Positions 23,001 through 35,000 of a DNA stretch of 64,000 nucleotides are shown here, piece by piece (the stretch's first letter is position 1; the number at the start of each line of letters is the position of its first letter). A program made the position numbers and the translations under genes. The notes beneath the pieces are model-generated. The model did no database searches. It saw only the letters and a list, made by a program, of their open reading frames with translations, and was not told the origin of the DNA. Origin of the DNA: Branchiostoma floridae (Eukaryota > Chordata > Leptocardii > Amphioxiformes > Branchiostomatidae); the NCBI RefSeq assembly GCF_000003815.2, contig NC_049987.1:16376283-16440282 (forward strand). Direction: 5' to 3'.

Positions 23001-26000
23001 TGAATTATCTTGTTTACACACAGACACACAGACACACAGACAGACAAACGCAGGGTAAAATATAACCTCCATGACATTTCATGGAGGTAATAACGTGCTG
23101 TTATTCAAACTTACAGAGAAACATGGCAATGGAATGAAACGTACAGATGCCTTTTATCATCACTAAAATCATTAAAATTCCCGGTGCTGTCTCATGGCCT
23201 TCCTTGAGATTTTTCTGTTAGCACTGGAGGAAAAAGTACCTAGTCAGTAATGATTAATCATTCATTAATTACCGCAACATTATCGTGCTATTGTCACACA
23301 GAACATGATGGAGGGGTGTGCCTACATCGGGGTCGGCTTTGATGGTCGCGGAGACTACAGCAGCACGTCCAGAAGGAAAACAGTCGTGCAGCGGAACTGT
23401 AACAACGAGCGCTCGTGAGTATCAAGGATACGCTCTATCGTATGTCAACACTTTGTAATATTCTAATATGTCTAATCTAAAAGTAATCTACAAACACACA
23501 CACACACACACACACAGCAAACATATACCACGTGCCTTTCGGTAATGTTGATCCTACAAGCAGATCCTACGATAGCATAAGGTGCCAGCTGTGAAATGCT
23601 GTATCAAAAGCTGCCAGAGGAGTGAAGCCGGCATTGGAGTGTGTTTGGCAGATGACGTCCTTTGGGCCAGCTGTACTCCTTAGCCAGTTTTGATACTATC
23701 TTAGGCTACTGGTAAATCTGCCTGGATATTACATGCTGCTGCATTTTATATAATTTTCATTACAAGACTGCATTATGCTATGACAATGTAATAAAAGTAT
23801 TGTTCACTGTGTACTACAGGTACCACGACGAGGACGTACCGGACAACATGAACGTTCACGGCATCTTTGACACGGATGTCGGCTCCGAGGTCTATGAGTC
23901 CAAACAGGCTTATCGTCATTCCCTCCAGATGAAAGCCGGAATGTCATTTTCCGGATTTGGTTTCCAGGTTTGCTTGCACGTTGTTGTTGTTTTTTTTCAC
24001 TGAATTTTAGTTTTGTCTACCAGGCTCCAGTTTTATTCCGGACCTACAGATTACTTTCGAAAACCTTTAAGTTAATAGTTGTTAAAAGATCAAAGTATTT
24101 CCATTTATGATATGATAAATGATGATGGGTTTCAAGTTTGGTAACAACGTTTTTTACTGAAGAATTTTAGTTTTGTGTGACAGGCTCTAGTTTATGTATA
24201 AATTGATATTTGTAAGTATGATATATCAAATGATATATTTGTATATTCATATTCTATAGAATTCTGAAATTGGGAAGCAAAATTCTGGAACCTAAGCCAG
24301 TATTCAGGAGAGTCTATTGACTTTACATTGGAGACATCTAATTACAACCCATATATTCAAAATCTAATATGTCATAATTTATTTAATTGATATATTATCA
24401 AAAAAAGGTTCTTCAGAATTATATTGTTGAAATATTCAGTTGCTTGAGTAACTGCTAGTTGGCTTATCTTTTTACCTTGATGTCTTACCTTTATAACTTT
24501 TTTCCTAACCGTTAATGAATCCTATTTCTGCACAGGCTGCCGTTGATGGGAAGGGGTCATCATCACAGAAGCAGTCCTTCATGTCTCTTATTCAGTGTAA
24601 CGTGATCAGGTGAGTTTGCTTTCATATGACATTGTGTACTCCTATGGTTATTGCAATGACGGATGAACAGTACAGGGACGTAAAATCATCACCAAATAAA
24701 CAACCAAGTGAGCGAAGCAAACTTGTTGTTTTAAATGAAGTGACTATACAAGTCATTGGTCAGTCGATTTCCATCTTGCTTTACCCCACCAAGCGAGGGA
24801 AAAGCAAGTCTTTAACGTTATCATCCTATAGCCAATAACCTACATTCCGTTCCTGCAATTCTGCATTATGCTCGATCATATATGTATGACCTTCAGGGCT
24901 ATACGATAATATGATTATAGATAACGCAATTAAGCAACTGGATATGATTTTGGAAACGGTCAGACATTTCAAATAAATTCCTTATCTTCCATCAGTGACA
25001 CTGACGTTTTAGATAACAACCTTAGCTTTATATGTGAATAGTTTCATCAGGTTGGGATGTTAGTGTGAATAAAGCAATGGCAAAACGAGTCTCTTTATCT
25101 TTTGTCAATAACACTGACGAAACATAACAAATGTTGTCTGAAACGTTAACGTCTGACCGTTTCCAAAATATCCAGTTGTTTGAGTATTTTCTAGTTGACG
25201 TATCTTTTTCACCTTGATGTCTAACCTTCATAGAAGGGTTATAAGTAACCTTTGTTGATGAGAAAATTTGACTCATTGTGCCATACATTTCACCTTTAGG
25301 TATGAAATCTTCCTGGATGAGATCACGCCGGATACCCTGAGCCTGCCCTTCCTGCGAGACTTCTTGTCTCTTCCGAAAAATTTCATCGTGGGGCAGGCAA
25401 AGCTTCGTAAGTTTTAATCATTATTGATTTTCTTATATCATATCAAGAATATCTTACATATTTAAGAAATCAATATATTTTTCTCAATGCAGAATCAGTC
25501 ACAAACATAAGCAAAAACTTTGCTCTTAGACAACCATTTGTTACATACAGAACGGTTCATCATCCGCTATGGAACTCATTTCATCAAGTCGGCAAAGTTT
25601 GGCGGTTCCTTCAGGCTGTTTAAGACTCAAGAAGCCTCCAAGAGTGAAAGTCTCGAGGATTTCTCCATCCAGGCCCAGTCTTCTTATAATTCTCTTTTTT
25701 TCAACGCCGGTGGTCACGCTGGAATGGGCTCGTCTGGTGGATCCGCGTATGACAAACGTTTCTTTTACTCTTGTGATGGTGGGGATACGGTAATGGTGGG
25801 GATACGGTAATTTGTTATAATATAACACAATGTATCCATACATATTGTTGGGCTTTTCTGTCACAACCAGTGAAAGATCCCTTCGGTGAGCTAACTTGGT
25901 TCGAAAGTGGTTTCATTTTCACTTTAAATGTTATGCAAAATTAGGGGCATTTTTTTCCTTTAATTTCATAACACTTGACGACCTAATGAATAATACTCAG

Positions 26001-29000
26001 ATTGAATTGAATTATTTTTCAATTACCTGTTGTACGAAAAACTAACCGATGTCCTTCATAATTCTTGACCAGAGGAACAAACGTTCCATGAAGCAAGATC
26101 GCTGTAAATCTTATCAGCCTTGTGAAAAACGAATCCCTTGTGAATATTAAACAATCAAACGCCTGTAATCTTACAGACAGTCTTCTAAGACTTCCAACAC
26201 ACACGTGACAGTAGAAGGAGGCGACCAGGAAGTTGCCTCCATCGTAGCTGACTTCTACTCCACCGGCTTCAAAGACACCTTCACCGAGTGGCTGAAGTCC
26301 ATCCCTACATACCCCAAACCCATCGAGATGTTCATGGGCACCATGTCGGAGCTGTTGGACATGAACTACAAACTTCTCTTTCCCTTTGACATCAGTGATG
26401 CTGCAGACGGCTGCTTCAGTGAAAAGTGAGCTTTATCACTCATCATTTCAATTTTACCAGTAAATGGACAACTTAAAATATGTGCTGCGGCATTAACTCT
26501 GTTCTGTAAATAAAGATAAAAGTAATATCATCTTTGTACTGAAAATCCTAATATCTTTTATCTTACTTTGGCCTAATGGCACAGAATGTGGGACAGTGGA
26601 TTGTAGGGACTTAGAAAGAAGAAGGCAATAGAATCTTCTAAGTTATCATGTAAGGTTCTTGCAAGATTCGAATGTTCTAACTTGTATTAACTTCCGTATT
26701 CTTTAAACAAATCCACAGCCTGAAGACCGAAGAGATCACAGGAAGAAAGTACTATGAGGTGAAGAAGCTGGTGAACAACAGCAATGGAGTGATGGAACCT
26801 GCCACTGAGAAACGGTAATTCTGACATTTGTAGAAATGATTAATCATGAAGCTAGTTGGGATGCACTGTAATTTGAAGATCTATCTTGAATTGGCAACAA
26901 TATGATATTGATAATAGATTTTTAAAAATAGATCTGATTTAGGTGTAGGTGCAAATCTGATGTTTACATCTAATCGATTTGGATTGCCATGATTATACGA
27001 AGTCAGCAAATATCTTAATGATTTCTTACCCTTTCAAGTTATCCAAGGCTCAGGTCAAGGATTGATCGGCAGANNNNNNNNNNNNNNNNNNNNNNNNNNN
27101 NNNNNNNNNNNNNNNNNNNNNNNNNNNNNNNNNNNNNNNNNNNNNNNNNNNNNNNNNNNNNNNNNNNNNNNNNGTGCGGTGTCGTTGCAACACCCACGCG
27201 GTAGCCGTGTCTGGCATTTCGCCGTAAGAGATTTCGTGATGTTCCATGTTCGCCGCAAAATGTAGCTAGCCGTGCGGTGTCGTTGCGACACACTCGCCGT
27301 AGCCGTGTCAGGCATTTCGCCGTCTGAGATTTCGTGATGTCCCATGTAAGACATCACAATTTCACCGCGAAATGCAACTTACCGCGCGGGTTCGTTGCAA
27401 CGCCTTCGCCGTGTCAGGCATTCCGCCGCAACCGTGTCGGGATCGTGAATGACATCACGTATTAAATCAACGCAAAATGCATATAGCCCCGCGGGCCCGT
27501 TTCAACACCAATAACATAGGAAGCGGACCGGCATCCAAGTTTCGCATGTAGGCAGTGTAGTTTTGTAGAAATCTTACACATTTCTACAATGGTTCCTGTA
27601 GACATTTGTAGTGAAGTAGAAATCCTACATAATCCTACAGTCGTCACTGTAGACATTTGTAGAGAGGGACACAGGAAGCGGACCATCCAAGTTTTACATG
27701 TAGGCAGTGTAGTTTTGTAGAAATTCTACACATTTCTACAATGGTTCTTGTAGACATTTGTAGTGATGTAGAAATCCTACATAATCCTACAATCGTCACT
27801 GTAGACATTTGTAGAGAGGGACACAGGAAGCGGACCATCCAAGTTTTACATGTAGGCAGTGTAGTTTTGTAGAAATTCTACACATTTCTACAATGGTTCT
27901 TGTAGACATTTGTAGTGATGTAGAAATCCTACATAATCCTACAATCGTCACTGTAGACATTTGTAGAGAGGGACACAGGAAGCGGACCATCCAAGTTTCA
28001 CATGTAGGCAGTGTAGTTTTGTAGAAATTCTACACATTTCTACAATGGTTATTGTAGATATTTGTAGTGATGTAGAAATCCTACACATTTCTACACTTGT
28101 CACGTATTTGTAGAGAGGGACACAGGAAGCGGACCATCCAAGTTTTACATGTAGGCAGTGTAGTTTTGTAGAAATTCTACACATTTCTACAATGGTTCTT
28201 GTAGACATTTGTAGTGATGTAGAAATCCTACACATTTCTACAATACCTACCTCTGACGATGAAAGTCACGNNNNNNNNNNNNNNNNNNNNNNNNNNNNNN
28301 NNNNNNNNNNNNNNNNNNNNNNNNNNNNNNNNNNNNNNNNNNNNNNNNNNNNNNNNNNNNNNNNCTCTACAATGTCTACAGTGACGACTGTAGGATTATG
28401 TACGGATTTCTACCATCAGCTACAAGACTGTCTACGAGGCAACCCATTGTAGCAAATGTGTAGAATTTCTACAAAACTACACTGCCTACATGTAAAACTT
28501 GGATGGTCCGCTTCCTGTGTCCACTCTCTACAAATGTCTTCAGTGATGACTGTAGGATTATGTAGGACTTCTACATCACTACAAATGTCTACAGGCACCA
28601 TTGTAGAAATGTGTAGAATTTCTACAAAACTACACTGCCTACATGTAAAACTTGGATGGTCCGCTTCCTGTGTCCCTCTCTACAAATGTCTACAGTGACG
28701 ATTGTAGGATTATGTAGGATTTCTACATCACTACTAATGTCTACAAGAACCATTGTAGAAATGTGTAGAATTTCTACAAAACTACACCGCCTACATGTAA
28801 AACTTGGATGGTCCGCTTCCTGTGTCCCTCTCTACAAATATCTACAGTGACAAGTGTAGAAATGTGTAGGATTTCTACATCACTACAGATGTCTACAGGA
28901 ACCATTGTAGAAATGTGTAGAATTTCTACAAAACTTCACTGCCTACATGTGAAACTTGGATGGTCCGCTCCCTGTGTCCCTCTCTACAAATATCTATAGT

Positions 29001-32000
29001 GACAAGTGTAGAAATGTGTAGGATTTCTACATCACTACAAATGTCTACAGGAACCATTGTAGAAATGTGTAGAATTTCTACAAAACTACACTGCCTACAT
29101 GTGAAACTTGGATGGTCTGCTTCCTATGTCCCTATCTACAAATATCTACAGCGACGACTGTAGAATTGTGTAGGATTTCTACATCACTACAAATGTCTAC
29201 AAGAACCATTGTAGAAATGTGTAGAATTTCTACAAAACTACACTGCCTACATGTAAAAATTGGATGGTCCGCTTCCTGTGTTCCTCTCTACAAATGTCTA
29301 CAGTGACGACTGTAGGATTATGTAGGATTTCTACATCACTACAGATGTCTACAGGAACCATTGTAGAAATGTGTAGAATTTCGAATTCTACAAAACTACA
29401 CTGCCTACATGTAAAACTTGGATGGTCCGCTTCCTGTGTCCCTCTCTACAAATGTCTACAGTGATGACTGTAGGATTATGTAGAACTTCTACATCACTAC
29501 AAATGTCTACAGGAACCATTGTAGAAATGTGTAGAATTTCTACAAAACTACACTGCCTACATGTAAAACTTGGATGGTCCGCTTCCTGTGTCCCTCTCTA
29601 CAAATATCTACAATGACAAGTGTAGAAATGTCTACATCACTACAAATATCTACAGGAACCATTGTAGAAATGTGTAGAATTTCTACAAAACTACACTGCC
29701 TACATGTAAAACTTGGATGGTCCGCTTCCTGTGTCCCTCTCTACAAATGTCTACAGTGACGACTGTAGGATTATGTAGGATTTCTACATCACTACAAATG
29801 TCTACAGGAACCATTGTAGAAATGTGTAGGATTTCTACAAAACTACACTGCCTACATGCGAAACTTGGATGCCGGTCCGCTTCCTATGTTTTTGGTGTTG
29901 AAACGGGCCCGCGGGGCTATATGCATTTTGCGTTGATTTAATACGTGATGTCATTCACGATCCCGACACGGTCACGGCGGAATGCCTGACACGGCGAAGG
30001 CGTTGCAACGAACCCGCGCGGTAAGTTGCATTTCGCGATGAATTTGTGATGTCTTACATGGGACATCACGAAATCTCAGACGGCGAAATGCCTGACACGG
30101 CTACGGCGAGTGTGTCGCAACGACACCGCACGGCTAGCTACATTTTGCGGCGAACATGGAACATCACGAAATCTCTTACGGTGAAATGCCAGACACGGCT
30201 ACGGCGTGGGTGTCGCAACGACACCGCGCGACTAGCTGCATTTCGCGGCGATTTCGTGATGTGGTACATGGAACATCCTAAATTTTGAATCTGCACAGAT
30301 ATTGTGACTTCACGTCAGTGGACAAGTTTCAAGAAGGACTGGACAAGAAACGGCTCGCACTGGAAAGGGCAATCGTTATGTATATGGAAGAGGTATGGTG
30401 CATACCATTTTGTTCAACGTTCCATCTCTGGTTAGAATGTATTCATTATGAGATACCCATCACCAATGTCTGGAGAATAACTAGTATTACTACGGTTAAG
30501 AACGAAAGAGTTGGCATCTAATTTGTAGACGATAAAATCAGTTTTTACTGTTATCCGTAGGTATGTGACACTGTACTTTCTATTTTTTCCCGTTCCACTG
30601 GAACCAATTATGTTATCCGTGCCTGTCTTTTAAGAAACATAGTTTACCAGTTTGGCACAAAGCTGACACACACAAAAAAATGATCCAAAATAGTATCCAT
30701 TGTAATCCAGATTCCAAGGGCTGTTACACACTCACTCACTATCCGGTCAAACAAATAAATTGTCTAACCCACTTCCAGTCAAAATGGCATATGCACTAAC
30801 TTGTATAGGGCATGCATGCTTGCATGCATGAATATGAATAATTTGATTTCTGTATTCCAGAATATTTTTAACAGCGGCGATCGAGCAAAATGTTACATTG
30901 GATGCAGTCTAACTTAGAACAGTCATCAGGCCCTGATTTAAAAATAGGCATTGAAAGCCACTATGTGGTGACGTCACTGTCATGTGACGTCAGTGTTAAG
31001 GGTCGAGTGGTCACTCTCTTCCAAAATGGCGTGATTGTACAATCACAGTGTGTGAATAAAGCTCACTTTGAAGACCCCGTTCACATGGGAAAAAAGCAAG
31101 TGAGTTAAACGAGGAATCCGATTAAAATGACCAATCCAAAGCCAAAGTGAACAGAACTAATCCGATTGGATTACCCATTTTGGATTGGATTGGATTGCAA
31201 TCCACCTCGCGAGGTGGATTCGACGCGCGCAATCCGATTGCCGCGCAATCCGATTGACCAGAATCGCCCATGTGAACACAATTGGATTGGATTCGGGCTT
31301 GTTTCATGGTTTTGACGTCATACATACGGGTACAGTGGACATTAACCATGCAACCATACTTACAACATGGCTAAAAAGTATGATACACGGGTTAGAAAAG
31401 AAGTTTATGGGCAAGTTTGCTTGCAAAAATCATCTTACCGCTATGGTTAACAACCGGACGCCGCAAGATTCGCCGGAACATGTGCACCGGGTCTTTCCGA
31501 AAATCGGCAGTGCGGCAGAAGACCGACTGGTTCATTTTGGCAATATCGCCCATGAAGATAGAATGTGTGGTTTCGTTTCTCTCTTCTGTTGTTGGAGTCA
31601 ATGTCCCAACACCACTAAAAAGGCAAATATTCTACGGGAAAAACAGTCGGAAGCGTGTCTAAACAGAATTTTCCAGCTTGGGTCACTTCACTGCATGCAA
31701 GCATGGGCGAGCAGTTTTTTCAAAACGAAACACAGACTTTTATTTCAGATAAATACGTTATGAAGTCAAATGTTTTGGTAGCATTTTCCCCTATTCATGC
31801 AACTTCTGCAACAGATACATTTTATATAGTTAAATGTAGAGTATAATCACACCGCGCGTAACATTTCTAACCCCAGTTTAATAAACTATCCCAATGACCC
31901 CGCATGACCTAGAAGCCGCCACTTTCGTCAGTGTGTGTTGCGGGCCGTCGACGCGTCAAAATCTGGCCAAAGCCGGCCGATTTCTCAACAATTATAATCA

Positions 32001-35000
32001 ATATCGATGTCGCTACATCCTTCAAAATTATAAGGTAGTCTGGCAACATTTTGGAAAAACTACGCGTGCCCGCGGCGGTCGTTGGAAACAGGACGCGTGC
32101 CGCGGTAAAGAGTTTAATCCGATTGTGTCGGGTCGCGGTCGCAAGTTTGAGTTTTATCCGATTGTATAAAACTCATGTAAACACATTTTTTTTAATCCGA
32201 TAGAAAATTTCAATCGGATTCCTTGTTTAACTCACTTGCAATTTTTTCTTTTTTTGTTGACAGGGATCCCATTGACGCAGCTCAGAGGAACGACACTTGA
32301 CACACTTCTTGGTCCTAATAACTTGCCAAGTTGCATTCCTTATAAACGGAATAGTCACTCGTTTACACTTGTCACCATTGTTATCTATACCAAAGTATTT
32401 CATTTTATACATGTTTATTATATTCTCTGTATGTTTCATGTTGCAATTAGCCCTCGGGCAAGAACTTGCAAATAAACTTCTAATTATAAACATATGGGAA
32501 TAATTAGTGTATGAAACCTTTTCATGAACTCACTGCGTATAACTCCGATGACTGATCCGGCTTTTTTTCTCCACAGGGACCAGTGCCCACCACGGATTTC
32601 CGCCTAACGGGGGGCAAACCTGGATGTACGACTGAAGACTTGGGCGTGAAGGGGGGTAGTTCAGGAACTACCTACCCAACATGGCTGGAACTCATCAATG
32701 GGGATACTTATAAGGTAGGGGGCAACGGAGAAAGCACCGAATGAGCGAAGCGTAGTGGTTCATCATTCCTACAAGTGTGAATTATTTGTCGGTTATCAAC
32801 GCACGTCTCACGTCTTTTTGATTTAGAACTGGAGGTTTGTGAATAGTCCACATAGCCTGGTGTGTTTTTCCCTAACAAATACAACTGTGGTAACCAGAAT
32901 AACTTGAAGGCTTTCATATCACTATCATAACTTTGCTGTTTTAATTGCAGATCATCTTTGATATTCCTGAAAACATCAACGACGACATTACGAAGAACAC
33001 AGAGGCCTTTCTGGTTCATGCCAGGGGAAAGTAAGAACCTAAACATTCCCTATACAGAGCTCATCAACAATGTACATACTAATCTACGGGTGGATACCGG
33101 TACGATGTACCAGTACATCATTTTTCTTGTTGGAAAGGTACGAAAAAAAACAGCCCTCAAAATAAATAGACCGGTTTTGGACCAAGTAGGAAATGAATAG
33201 ATTATATTGGCAGGGGTTTACAAGTTTTGGCGCTTACAGATTCAGAAAAAATTAAAAGAGGCAAGTAGAGTAGAGTTTAAAGCCAAATCGACCAAGTTTC
33301 TACAGTCAAACTTATAGAGTGTGGATTTTAAAACGCCAATAGCAGTCGAATACTCCGCCAAATATATTCTTTTTTAGAAACTTGGACTATTGTTTTGAGT
33401 ATCAACCATTCACAAGTTTTCACGATTAGGTCGGTCCAGGTTCAGGTCCGGACCTGGACCTGGTCCTCTGGACCTGAAATGTACCTGTAACTGAATTTTC
33501 TGTACCGGTATCTTTACCCTAAACTTATCTGATACCTTTATGGTGAATTGCTAAACTATTTGATTTTCAAATAGTTATTGGTGCAACAACCCACAAAACT
33601 GATTTTTTTCAACAGATGGAATTGTCACATTGCCGGAGCACCAATGCACATGTACAACAGCCGTAACAATGGCGGTAGTGGCGATACCAACAACAAGAAG
33701 GTAAGTCCAGCCAGACAACGTGTTCATTATCTAACTGACAACACGTTCAGGAATTTAAAGGTTGCTGGCCACGGTAACGTGCACTATAAATTGCGTGACC
33801 AGTGTCATCTTTGTTTTCCTCTATGTGACCCCAATAGAACAAGCCATGACCTATTTCATGGACCAATGTTAGGGCTATACTGGATGTTTTGTGACTATCA
33901 AACCCACGTGTAGTACGACGATACCTTGTATAATTTTGACTCTGAGCTGCGTAATGCTCTATTTAGAGTTATTTACAATGGTGGAGGATGTAACGTTACA
34001 TGTACATTTGTCAGGAAAATGTTTTTAACAAACTTATATTTACAAACACAGGTCTCATTTACATTTGTCAGAACATGTGTTGAACAAACTTCTATTTACA
34101 AACACAGGTCTCCTGCTTTGGTTTTGTGATGACATACGATGAAGCATCCGGAACGTTTGATGTCACGCCTCAAGACCAAGAAGCATCCAAACAGGTACTT
34201 CACCAATTTCACTGTTTATAGGTATTCATTGGTTTAGTCATTCGTGTACTTTTTTACTCGTTTACACGAGTATCTTACAAGTGATAATGTTTACTGAAAG
34301 CACAGTGTCAGATGAACTGTAATTTTCGAAAGAAAAATGTACTTAATCAAATACCAAACTGTCCAGCAAAAGTCTTTGTCAAGAAATGATCAATGCAACA
34401 ATGCTTCTGCGATGCCATGAAAGATAACACGTGATTCTATGAGCAGTGGATCATAAGTTGCAGAAAGTTTATGGCTCCCCCCCCCGTCTCTGATAAAGAA
34501 TGACCACATCTAAAAAAATGGCTTCTTTTGCTTTTGCTAAAATGTTAGATAAAAGTTTTCATAAACTCTCTTTCATAAAGATTATTTTGTTCTCGCAAGT
34601 TGAGGCCAGTTTTGTAGAAAACTTACATGCAGTTTAATTTTTCTTCATAACGATTTCTACTAGAGACTGATGCATGAACATTCAAGCCAGCAATATTAAC
34701 TGTACCGCACCATTCTTATTGTCTTTCCGTATACTACGCAAAGTTCTGGTTGGATGAAATCCTCTGATTTGCTAAAATTTGATTGTGCTGCCCTTGTCTT
34801 CACAGGTTTTGGGAAACTTGCCACGCAACTACGCAAACTTGGATGTTGCCAGAGCTGAGTATGTCAGCCCGTTAGAGCACTCCAAGGCGAAGGGGTAAGT
34901 TTATTAGCCTGGAAATTATCCTATCGTAACCCAGGTTCGCTCCTACGATCACTTCTCACACTGCGTAAACAGCAAGCGTGGCAATACCAAATTTTGTTAG

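Larger units (their letters stand above)
23302..30392 (+). other. MACPF gene exons 7-14: membrane-attack-complex/perforin domain
   Basis: Exon 7 gives CAYIGVGFDGRGDYSSTS, an entry typical of MACPF domains. Exon 8 gives HGIFDTDVGSEVYESKQAY. Exon 10 ends before the signature, which exon 11 carries in full: RFIIRYGTHFIKSAKFGG, with the conserved Y-G-T-H-F, then a Gly/Ser-rich hairpin (GGHAGMGSSGGSAY). Exon 12 carries VEGGDQEVASIV and FTEWLKSIPTYPKPIEM, the conserved W...PxP/I segment near the end of the domain. Exon 14 ends the domain with a basic, helical segment (DKKRLALERAIVMYMEE). All parts expected of a working MACPF fold are present. Exon 11 has two nearly identical donors, 16 bp apart. 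Confidence 0.88.

Noticed and set aside
27462..29941. A ladder of 60-80 codon ORFs, all starting MVRFLCPSLQMS
   Set aside because: They are the same frame of a 152-bp repeat that is not a multiple of three; each ends at the same site.
30861..31108. Possible extra MACPF exon after 30860 (NIFNSGDRAKCYIGCS) or a 72-codon ORF at 30890
   Set aside because: It runs into a stop without a donor, and exon 14 joins to 32577 directly in phase.
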